From NCBI GenBank assembly GCA_003641675.1, contig QNBI01000184.1, positions 1 to 5,029 on the forward strand: DNA of 5,029 nucleotides, written 5' to 3'. A program made the translations under genes and the position numbers. The notes under the pieces are model-generated. The model was not told the DNA's origin and searched no databases. It saw only the letters and a list, made by a program, of their open reading frames with translations. Source of the DNA: Spirochaetota bacterium. Its GTDB lineage: Bacteria > Spirochaetota > Spirochaetia > SZUA-6. Every line of letters starts with the position of its first letter. Position 1 is the first letter of the stretch. This document shows, one piece after another, positions 1-5,029 of this stretch.

Positions 1-1
1 A

Positions 2-1675
2 ACTTTTGCCTATGCCTTCAGGGAAAATATATTTCCCGTACTGAAGGGTGTTGTTATAAGTTCAGCGATACTCCTCCTGTTTGCCTTTTTAACGTACAGA
101 TTTATTTACAGTCCCCTTCACGCGATTTCTCTGTACAAAGAGGGGTACAGGAAAATACAGGCAGCCGAATACAGTACTGCGAACAGGTACTTTACGACTG
201 CAGGAAAAATATGGAAAGTGAAGGGCTGGTATTACCAATATGCAGAGGCGTTTGTTTCGGAGAAACAGTTTATACTTGCGGAGGAGAAGTACGACCAGCT
301 CCTTAAAGATTATCCGGGTGATAAAAAGGGAATTCTGGACTATGCAAAATTAGAAACGAATAACCTCGGTAATTATAAGAAGGCGGAAAAATTCCTTAAC
401 ACCTTACTGGATAAGGATATGTACGATTACGATGCTCTGCTTGCCGCGGGAGACAACTATATGGCATGGGGAGCCGAAGACGCTTCCAAATACGAAAAAG
501 CACGTTTTTCCTACGCATCTATACTGGACCGGTACGGGGATGACAGAGTTACTCTTTTTAGAATGCTGCGATACTTTATTAAAACGGATAAATATGCCCA
601 GGCGGAAAAACTCTACATTGCACTCAGCGAAGAAAAAACAAAGAAGGCAGATCCACAGGTCTATGCAGAATTGGCAGGGTATTTTATAGATAAAGGTAAG
701 TTAGAGCATGTTCAGGATATACTTTTTAAAGCTTTGGACGAAGCGAAAGAGATGCCCTTAATTCACTATGAACTGGCACGGTACTACCGTAAAATAGGCG
801 AGATGGCGGACGAGAAAACAGCCCTGGATGCAACTCTTACCCTTCTTAATAATAAAAAATCACTTAACAGAGATTTAACAAGGGTAAAGATAGATACATA
901 TGACCGTCTCGGAGAACTTTACAGAAGACAGGGCGAGGTTATAAGAGCCGAAGAAAGTTTTCAAAAGGCTAAAAAGCTTATAGAGAATTCGCAGGATAAG
1001 AAAATCCTGGGCAGGGAGAGACTTTTTGGGAAAGTGTACTACAACCTCGGAGACATATACTACTATGTGGATAATAACCTTGATACTGCTAAATATCTGT
1101 ACGGAAAAGCGAAACAGAATTTATACGAAAGTGTAGACCTCAACTATAAGGTGGGTTATATTGATTACCTTAAAAAGACTAATAACTTTAAAGATGCTCT
1201 TTTAAAATTTGCCTCCGTTCTCGGCGAAGACCCTGAAAACAGAAATGCACTGTATGCAATGGCAACTACTCTATACTACCGTGACGACTACTCCGCTGCT
1301 CAAGGTTATTATCTGCAGCTTTTGGATAAACTGGAGAATGAACGTAATAATCTCCCTATTATAGATCCATATAACAATCCTGAACATAGAGCTCTAATCG
1401 AGTATCTGGTTAGGGTATATAATAATCTTGGCGTTACACTGTACAAGCTTTCTATGAGAACCGGAGATACACGCAAATACACAGATGCTCTTGTAGACCT
1501 TACAAGATCATCCGAATTTTATGATATTCTTGCGCGCAACCAGACTACAATGATAAGGACAAAAACAAAGAACCTCGCATTTCTTAACCAGGATGCGCTT
1601 CTTCACCCGAAGTCGAATTTTATCCCGCAGGTTTACTGGAGACTGCAGAAAGATTTAAACAGGACAGAATTTTAG
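2..1675 (+). CDS. Membrane-anchored TPR-repeat protein, 5'-truncated; possible periplasmic flagellar collar protein (FlcA-like)
   Basis: This is the C-terminal 557 residues of a larger protein; the frame is open from the left edge to the TAG at 1673-1675. A GTG at 218 could be taken as a start, but coding-quality sequence continues in frame upstream of it, so the true start lies outside the window. Residues 16-36 (nt 47-109) form one hydrophobic helix with the core ISSAILLLFAFLTY. About eleven degenerate TPR helix pairs follow from residue 44, for example YYQYAEAFVSEKQFILAEEKY, ELAGYFIDKGK, DRLGELYRRQGEVIRAEESF and YNLGDIYYYVDNN. TPRs bind partner proteins and scaffold complexes. A single anchor followed by a long soluble TPR domain suggests a periplasm-facing scaffold, though topology is inferred. 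The C-terminal block (NNLGVTLYKLSMRTGD, then TTMIRTKTKNLAFLN) resembles spirochaete FlcA from memory; that assignment is tentative. The gene converges on ilvE with a 2-bp gap. The TPR call is firm; the FlcA call is about 0.5. Confidence 0.9.
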   Translation, partial: TFAYAFRENIFPVLKGVVISSAILLLFAFLTYRFIYSPLHAISLYKEGYRKIQAAEYSTANRYFTTAGKIWKVKGWYYQYAEAFVSEKQFILAEEKYDQLLKDYPGDKKGILDYAKLETNNLGNYKKAEKFLNTLLDKDMYDYDALLAAGDNYMAWGAEDASKYEKARFSYASILDRYGDDRVTLFRMLRYFIKTDKYAQAEKLYIALSEEKTKKADPQVYAELAGYFIDKGKLEHVQDILFKALDEAKEMPLIHYELARYYRKIGEMADEKTALDATLTLLNNKKSLNRDLTRVKIDTYDRLGELYRRQGEVIRAEESFQKAKKLIENSQDKKILGRERLFGKVYYNLGDIYYYVDNNLDTAKYLYGKAKQNLYESVDLNYKVGYIDYLKKTNNFKDALLKFASVLGEDPENRNALYAMATTLYYRDDYSAAQGYYLQLLDKLENERNNLPIIDPYNNPEHRALIEYLVRVYNNLGVTLYKLSMRTGDTRKYTDALVDLTRSSEFYDILARNQTTMIRTKTKNLAFLNQDALLHPKSNFIPQVYWRLQKDLNRTEF

Positions 1676-1677
1676 GG

Positions 1678-2775
1678 TTATGATTTCACCGGAGTCATCC
1701 AGTTATAACTGTCTTCTATGGCTCCATACTGAATACCTTTAAGTGTTTTAAGGAAATCATGGGTTATTTCACCTATTTTACCGTTGTTAAAAACGGCTGT
1801 TTTATCCCCATATGTTATGGACTCTATAAAAGATATTCCAGCTGCCGTTCCGCTTACAAAGACTTCACGGGCTTCGGAAAAAGCTTCTTCTAAAGCGATT
1901 TTACGTTCTTCCACCTTTAAACCCTTATCTTTTGCAAGGGTTAGGATTGTTTTCCTTGTAATTCCGGGAAGTATAGTATCCTGTAAAGCGGGTGTTACAA
2001 CTGTGTCGTCTTTTAGTATAAAGAATATATTAGATGAGGAACCTTCTTCGAAGTATTTATGTTCCTGGGCATCCAGAAAAATCGCCTCCATGTATCCCCT
2101 GGATTCCGCTTCTCGTTTTGCGAGGGCGCTGGTGACATAATTTGCATCGCATTTTATCCAGCCTGTTCCTCCGGGGTATGCCCTTACGCGGTTGGATATA
2201 AGGGCTTTCGATGTACCGCCCTGAAAGTATGAGCCGACGCCGGTACTAATTATGACAACCCATGGATTTGAGCTTATTGCAACTCCTATTCCCGGTTCGG
2301 TATAGGTAAAGGGACGGATATATACGGCATGGCCGTAGATAAAGTCATCCTTTTCCCAATCGGGGTCATAAACCGGTGCAAATCCTATCTCTGCGTTTTT
2401 GGCAACGACTTCTTTAACCGCTTTAAGGAAATATTCTGCAGGATAGGCAGGCATCATAAGCCCCTCCATGGAGCGTTCCATCCTTTTGCCGTTTTCTTCA
2501 GGACGGAATATCTTTAAAGAGCCGTCCTTCTGCGGAAATGCCTTTAGGCCTTCAAAACAGCCCATTCCGTACTGTGTTGTGTAGTTAACAAGGGGGAGTT
2601 CCGGAAAGCTGTTTCTTTTCTGTATGTATTGTTCCCTATCCTCATCGGAGAGTTTCGCCTCTTCGTCCATTTTAAGATGCGGCTTTTCCTGATACTTCTC
2701 CTCCCATGCTTTATCTTTAGAGTATTTTGCAAGATAAACCCAAGGGTAAATAGCCAGACTAAAACTCTTTGCCAT
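1678..2775 (-). CDS. ilvE: Branched-chain amino acid aminotransferase (fold-type IV PLP enzyme), complete
   Basis: This 365-residue protein should transfer the amino group between Leu/Ile/Val and 2-oxoglutarate in the cytoplasm, the last step of branched-chain amino acid synthesis or the first of breakdown. Its length and N-terminal extension fit the larger bacterial/eukaryotic-type class. Visible motifs are MGCFEGLKAF (71-80) with the following FRPEENGKRM (90-99), YIRPF (152-156), PGGTGWIKCDANY (201-213) with K208 as the expected PLP Schiff-base lysine, EGSSSNIFFI (244-253) with E244 as the PLP-ring carboxylate, LPGITR (269-274) and SGTAAGI (308-314) for cofactor phosphate binding. The start at 2775 is chosen because an AGGAGA ribosome-binding site lies 5 nt upstream. 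A TTG at 2832 would add 19 residues, but it falls on the -35 box and lacks a ribosome-binding site. Oddities: the usual Gly-Gly after the lysine motif is Asp-Ala (K-C-D-A-N-Y), and the EGSSSN block is closer to small-class enzymes. The gene is monocistronic here, with no other ilv or leu genes beside it. A related fold-type IV transaminase of different specificity is the main alternative. Confidence 0.93.
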   Translation of the reverse strand: MAKSFSLAIYPWVYLAKYSKDKAWEEKYQEKPHLKMDEEAKLSDEDREQYIQKRNSFPELPLVNYTTQYGMGCFEGLKAFPQKDGSLKIFRPEENGKRMERSMEGLMMPAYPAEYFLKAVKEVVAKNAEIGFAPVYDPDWEKDDFIYGHAVYIRPFTYTEPGIGVAISSNPWVVIISTGVGSYFQGGTSKALISNRVRAYPGGTGWIKCDANYVTSALAKREAESRGYMEAIFLDAQEHKYFEEGSSSNIFFILKDDTVVTPALQDTILPGITRKTILTLAKDKGLKVEERKIALEEAFSEAREVFVSGTAAGISFIESITYGDKTAVFNNGKIGEITHDFLKTLKGIQYGAIEDSYNWMTPVKS

Positions 2776-2780
2776 AAGAA

Positions 2781-2786
2781 TCTCCT
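2781..2786 (-). promoter_or_regulatory. ilvE ribosome-binding site
   Basis: On the minus strand the sequence reads AGGAGA, then TTCTT, then ATG. This is a good Shine-Dalgarno match with 5-nt spacing. It fixes the ilvE start at 2775 rather than the in-frame TTG at 2832. Confidence 0.85.
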
Positions 2787-2803
2787 GAAATATTGTTGTT
2801 AAA

Positions 2804-2832
2804 AAGATAAACTTCTGCTCATTTATGGTCAA
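2804..2832 (-). promoter_or_regulatory. Probable sigma-70-type promoter of ilvE
   Basis: On the minus strand there is TTGACC (2827-2832; five of six matches to TTGACA), a 17-bp spacer, and TATCTT (2804-2809; four of six to TATAAT). A start site about 7 nt further on would give a leader of only about 20-25 nt. That leaves no room for a T-box, leader peptide or attenuator, so any leucine- or isoleucine-responsive control would have to act at the promoter. The call rests on hexamer match and spacing only. Confidence 0.6.
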
Positions 2833-2837
2833 GAGAT

Positions 2838-2843
2838 TATAAT
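2838..2843 (+). promoter_or_regulatory. Possible -10 element for the 104-residue gene
   Basis: A perfect TATAAT lies about 50 nt upstream of the ATG at 2894, in the very AT-rich stretch 2836-2870. No convincing -35 box is present: TGCTCA at 2816-2821, with a 16-bp spacer, matches at only three positions. Because the stretch is so AT-rich, chance occurrence is a real possibility. Confidence 0.3.
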
Positions 2844-2893
2844 ATAAAAATAAATTATAAAAAACTTCTAAAACAAATGCATCCTTTTAGTCG

Positions 2894-3208
2894 ATGATAT
2901 CTATGATGAATAACACGAGGGATCATATTATTTTCTTCATGGCGCAGAAGATGTTCTACCTTGAAAAGACCGGTAAAATAGAAATCTACAACCGTTTAGT
3001 ACAGCATTTTGAGCAGATTAACCTTGACCTTCTTTTAAAATATCTTACAAGCTACTATTCCGTAGATATAGAACGCGAAATGGATGACTTTTATTTAAAT
3101 GAAGGTGAACTTATATTTATAACCCGCAGAGGCAAATACAGGTTTAAACATGTATACAGAAATAATCATCTACGTCTTCTCAGTATTTCATGTGAAAAAG
3201 AGAAGTAA
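2894..3208 (+). CDS. Hypothetical protein, 104 residues
   Basis: I do not recognise this protein. The open frame ends in TAA at 3206-3208 and is closed upstream by an in-frame TAG at 2888-2890, so it is complete. Three starts are possible (2894, 2903, 2906); none has a clear Shine-Dalgarno sequence, so the first is used by default. The composition looks like real coding sequence, with mixed codon use like its neighbours. Residues 10-55 appear helical and amphipathic (FFMAQKMFYLEKTGKIEIYN, then LVQHFEQINLDLLLKYLTSY). An acidic turn follows (EREMDDFYLNEG). The last 35 residues alternate like a short beta-sheet (ELIFITRRGKYRFKHVY, then LRLLSI). There is no signal peptide, membrane segment or metal-binding motif. 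The gene is divergent from ilvE and convergent with the hydrolase gene 6 bp away, so context gives no functional clue. It is most likely a small cytosolic alpha/beta protein restricted to a lineage. Confidence 0.7.
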   Translation: MISMMNNTRDHIIFFMAQKMFYLEKTGKIEIYNRLVQHFEQINLDLLLKYLTSYYSVDIEREMDDFYLNEGELIFITRRGKYRFKHVYRNNHLRLLSISCEKEK

Positions 3209-3214
3209 AATATT

Positions 3215-4186
3215 TTAAATTTCCAGGGAAGTACCTTCTCTGGCTGCAATTACATTTAACTTAGCTCCCAATTCCTTTGCATAGGCTTTTGCGTCTTTTT
3301 CCATCTTTTCTACTACCGTATCGCTATTGTTTGGGTCAAAGTGAGTTAATACCAGGTTTTTAACTCCTGCTGCAAAGCCAACTTCCACTGCGCTTTTATA
3401 GTCGGAGTGTCCGAAACCCTGCACAACAAAACCTCTGGAATAGTACTGTTTCTCTGTGAACTGTGAATCATGAATTAGTATATCTGCGCCTTGTGAAAAT
3501 TTTATGAGATTAAAATCGCCGCCCTTAAAGGGTTCGGTATCTGTTGCATAAACGATTTTCTTTCCGGTTTTATGTTCGGTTATTTTGTAGAAGAATGTCC
3601 CGTTCTGCGGATGGGAAAGGTTTTCGCATACATCCACAACCGCTGTTTCTTTTGGAAGTTTAGGATGTGAAAAGTGAACCTTTGTATGAAGGTTCTCCAG
3701 TGAAGGATATATTTCATTTATCTCTTCCCATTTTTTACCAAAAACCGCTTTCAGGTCCTTCTTTGTATGAATATCAAGAAGGCGTATGGATTCTGTTGTG
3801 CTCACCTCTTCTATTATCTTCTTGCTCTTTGTATCGTTTAAAAGAACGGGGAACATGGGGGAGTCGAAGAGCTCTGTTTTAAGGATGCTAGAAAGAGATC
3901 TGTTCATACGCAGGGGAGAGTACATGTTAATAAGGCAGTCGGGAGAGTACATCCATTTAAAAAAAGGAAGTCCCTGATGATGATCATGGTGCAGGTGCGA
4001 AAAGAATATTATAAAAACCTTTCTGCTAATTTCTTTTCCCAAATTTCTAATACCGGACCCGGCATCAAGAATAATAAAATGTTTTCCCGTTTCTATAGAG
4101 TAGCAGGATGTGTTTCCTCCGAATTTTACCGTACTTTCTCCGGGTACAGGTATGGAGCCGCGTACACCCCAGAATGTAAGTTTCAT
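3215..4186 (-). CDS. Metallo-beta-lactamase-fold metal-dependent hydrolase (PhnP / phosphodiesterase-like family)
   Basis: This 323-residue cytoplasmic protein opens with the family signature MKLTFWGVRGSIPVPG and then KFGGNTSCYSIE. Metal ligands are visible throughout: the HxHxDH motif at H64-L-H66-H67-D68-H69, a third-ligand candidate at H192 in SHPQNGTFFYKI, D216 in YATDTEP as the likely bridging aspartate, the IHDSQFT block (D240), H260 in GFGHSDYKSA, and H282 in LTHFDPN. These fit a two-metal hydrolase of the group that includes PhnP and related phosphodiesterases; the substrate cannot be told from sequence. A segment at about residues 115-185 looks longer than in typical members of about 260-280 residues. 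The start at 4186 follows the family N-terminus; an ATG at 4207 would add MLVNDIY. Neither has a good ribosome-binding site, so the start is unsettled. The gene is convergent with the 104-residue gene and divergent from manC. The fold is certain, the exact function is not. Confidence 0.9.
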   Translation of the reverse strand: MKLTFWGVRGSIPVPGESTVKFGGNTSCYSIETGKHFIILDAGSGIRNLGKEISRKVFIIFFSHLHHDHHQGLPFFKWMYSPDCLINMYSPLRMNRSLSSILKTELFDSPMFPVLLNDTKSKKIIEEVSTTESIRLLDIHTKKDLKAVFGKKWEEINEIYPSLENLHTKVHFSHPKLPKETAVVDVCENLSHPQNGTFFYKITEHKTGKKIVYATDTEPFKGGDFNLIKFSQGADILIHDSQFTEKQYYSRGFVVQGFGHSDYKSAVEVGFAAGVKNLVLTHFDPNNSDTVVEKMEKDAKAYAKELGAKLNVIAAREGTSLEI

Positions 4187-4239
4187 ATATATATCATTTA
4201 CCAACATAGTAAAAAAATCAAGAAATATTTCCCAAACAG

Positions 4240-4267
4240 TTACAATTTTTAAGATATTTGCTATTCT
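4240..4267 (+). promoter_or_regulatory. Possible promoter of manC
   Basis: TTACAA (4240-4245), a 16-bp spacer and TATTCT (4262-4267) form a weak sigma-70-like pair. It would place the transcript start near 4274, inside the palindrome at 4268-4281. The hexamers match the consensus only modestly, so this is a position estimate rather than a firm call. Confidence 0.25.
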
Positions 4268-4280
4268 ATTACAGTTGTAA
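4251..4280 (-). promoter_or_regulatory. Possible promoter of the MBL-fold hydrolase gene
   Basis: On the minus strand TTACAA (4275-4280) is followed by an 18-bp spacer and TATCTT (4251-4256). The -10 hexamer is identical to the one proposed for ilvE. The -35 match is weak. The -35 box lies within the palindrome at 4268-4281. A start near 4244 would give a leader of about 55-60 nt to the ATG at 4186. Confidence 0.3.
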
Positions 4281-4281
4281 T
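4268..4281. promoter_or_regulatory. 14-bp palindrome ATTACA-GT-TGTAAT, candidate operator
   Basis: This is a perfect 6-bp inverted repeat around a 2-bp centre, in the divergent region between the hydrolase gene and manC. Its core, TACA-NN-TGTA, is the pattern known for operators of the BlaI/MecI/CopY winged-helix repressor family. It overlaps the possible -35 box of the hydrolase gene and the estimated start of the manC transcript, a suitable place for a repressor acting on one or both. A related sequence, ACAGTTACAAT at 4236-4246, matches ACAGTTGTAAT at 4271-4281 in 9 of 11 positions but is not itself palindromic. No regulator gene is in the window, so the role is inferred. Confidence 0.4.
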
Positions 4282-4287
4282 GGAATT

Positions 4288-4296
4288 GAGGAGGTG
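4288..4296 (+). promoter_or_regulatory. manC ribosome-binding site (very strong)
   Basis: GAGGAGGTG ends 6 nt before the ATG at 4303 and is nearly a full complement of the 16S rRNA 3' end. It decides the manC start and suggests efficient translation, in contrast to the hydrolase and the 104-residue genes, which lack a clear site. Confidence 0.9.
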
Positions 4297-4302
4297 TTTT
4301 AG

Positions 4303-5029
4303 ATGATTCGGCACGTTGTTGTTATGGCTGGCGGGTCAGGAACGCGTTTGTGGCCGGCGTCGCGGTCATGGCATCCCAAACAGTTTCTAAACCTCGGCAC
4401 GGGTAAAACCCTGTTTCAGGAGACTCTGCTCCGGACTGCTGCTCTTAAGTTAAAGGGTAAAATCATTATTGTAACACACAGGAATCAGATTGACTTTATT
4501 CTGGATCAGGTTAATGCCCTCTTTTCCGATAATTCGGGGAGAGGAGAAATCGTTGTTCTTGCAGAGCCGGAAGCGAAAAATACAGCTCCGGCTGTTATGC
4601 TTGCCTCGCGCTTTTTGGAAGCAGTGGGTGAGAGCGGAAGTTCTGTTGCTGTCCTCCCGGCGGATCATTTTATAAGCCCCATAGAGAGATTTAAGTCTGA
4701 TATTGGCAGCGCTGCAGATATTGCAGACAGTGATAAGCTTGTAACCTTCGGTATAGAACCTTCGGGACCGGAAACAGGATACGGCTACATAGAAGCAGGG
4801 GAAACTTTCGGTCCGGGTTTTTTGGTTAAAAAGTTTAGAGAAAAACCGGACGCAAAGACAGCTAAAGAATTCTTAGAGAGGGGAAACTTCTATTGGAACT
4901 CAGGTATTTTTGTGTTTAAAGTCGGTGTTTTCTTAAGTGAAATGAAAACCCATTCACCAAAACTATACTCACATTTTAAACGGCACAGCTTTACAGAAAG
5001 CCTTACACGTGCAGGTGATAACCTCTTTG
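4303..5029 (+). CDS. manC: Mannose-1-phosphate guanylyltransferase (GDP-mannose pyrophosphorylase), 3'-truncated
   Basis: The first 242 residues are present and the frame is open at the right edge. The enzyme makes GDP-mannose from mannose-1-phosphate and GTP in the cytoplasm, supplying mannose, fucose or rhamnose-type sugars for surface polysaccharide, glycolipid or glycoprotein synthesis. The nucleotidyltransferase signature is at residues 10-15 (GGSGTR), followed by LWPASRSWHPKQF (16-28), whose PKQF is typical of mannose-1-phosphate guanylyltransferases. Next come LPADHFI (118-124) with a metal-binding Asp, PETGYGYIE (156-164), FREKP (178-182) for the sugar-phosphate region, and FYWNSGIF (196-203). 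Spacing matches the family. The start follows from the strong ribosome-binding site at 4288-4296 and the N-terminal signature. Whether this is the short form (about 350 residues) or a form fused to a C-terminal phosphomannose isomerase domain cannot be seen, because the end is missing. It is divergent from the hydrolase gene, and its promoter region holds the palindrome at 4268-4281. Confidence 0.95.
   Translation, partial: MIRHVVVMAGGSGTRLWPASRSWHPKQFLNLGTGKTLFQETLLRTAALKLKGKIIIVTHRNQIDFILDQVNALFSDNSGRGEIVVLAEPEAKNTAPAVMLASRFLEAVGESGSSVAVLPADHFISPIERFKSDIGSAADIADSDKLVTFGIEPSGPETGYGYIEAGETFGPGFLVKKFREKPDAKTAKEFLERGNFYWNSGIFVFKVGVFLSEMKTHSPKLYSHFKRHSFTESLTRAGDNLF

Noticed and set aside
218..220. 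GTG as the start of the TPR protein
   Set aside because: The same frame continues without a stop to position 2 and encodes a transmembrane helix and TPR-like sequence, and no ribosome-binding site precedes the GTG. The gene starts outside the window.
1784..2140. 118-residue open frame on the plus strand inside ilvE
   Set aside because: It is the antisense shadow of a well-supported gene, with low-complexity Ser/Arg-rich composition and no ribosome-binding site.
2776..2832. Nineteen-residue N-terminal extension of IlvE from TTG at 2832
   Set aside because: The TTG is the likely -35 box, no ribosome-binding site precedes it, and the ATG at 2775 has an excellent one. The extension does not look like the family N-terminus.
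3223..3243. Hairpin (8-bp stem with one G-U, loop GTACC) near the end of the hydrolase gene, considered as a terminator
   Set aside because: On the plus strand no T-run follows. On the minus strand the wobble becomes an A-C mismatch and only an AT-rich stretch follows. It is too weak to call.
4222..4231. GAAATATTTC palindrome upstream of the hydrolase gene
   Set aside because: It is short and entirely AT-rich at the core, easily expected by chance, and not associated with a promoter element.
3977..4252. 91-residue open frame on the plus strand across the hydrolase 5' end
   Set aside because: It lies antisense to the conserved HxHxDH and N-terminal signature of the hydrolase and has no recognisable features.
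4450..4675. Small open frames on both strands inside manC
   Set aside because: They overlap strongly conserved manC coding sequence in other frames and look like shadows.

Overview
The window is a compact bacterial chromosomal segment, AT-leaning at roughly 40% GC by eye. It holds three complete genes and two genes cut by the window edges. The best clue to the host is the left-hand gene, a membrane-anchored tetratricopeptide-repeat (TPR) protein that resembles, from memory of the family, the spirochaete flagellar collar protein FlcA. A spirochaete (Treponema/Spirochaetales type) is therefore my working assignment. It is an inference, because no rRNA or other phylogenetic marker is present.

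Layout: (1) positions 2-1675, plus strand, the C-terminal 557 residues of the TPR protein, with one transmembrane helix at its left end; (2) positions 1678-2775, minus strand, a complete branched-chain amino acid aminotransferase (ilvE), convergent with the TPR gene and separated from it by 2 bp; (3) positions 2776-2893, a divergent intergenic region with a good ilvE promoter and ribosome-binding site; (4) positions 2894-3208, plus strand, a 104-residue protein of unknown function; (5) positions 3215-4186, minus strand, a metallo-beta-lactamase-fold hydrolase, convergent with the small gene and separated from it by 6 bp; (6) positions 4187-4302, a second divergent intergenic region with a 14-bp palindrome that could be an operator; (7) positions 4303-5029, plus strand, the N-terminal 242 residues of mannose-1-phosphate guanylyltransferase (manC), running off the right edge.

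The genes alternate in strand (+, -, +, -, +), so no two complete neighbours share an operon, and there is no sign of a common pathway. Themes are cell envelope or motility structure (TPR protein), branched-chain amino acid metabolism (ilvE), a hydrolase of unknown substrate, and GDP-mannose supply for surface glycans (manC). I see no mobile elements, CRISPR arrays, tRNA or rRNA genes, or defence genes. The points most worth a second look are the putative collar protein, the TACA-GT-TGTA palindrome between the hydrolase and manC, the non-canonical residues next to the IlvE catalytic lysine, and the unassigned 104-residue protein. I do not see an undescribed multi-gene system here.
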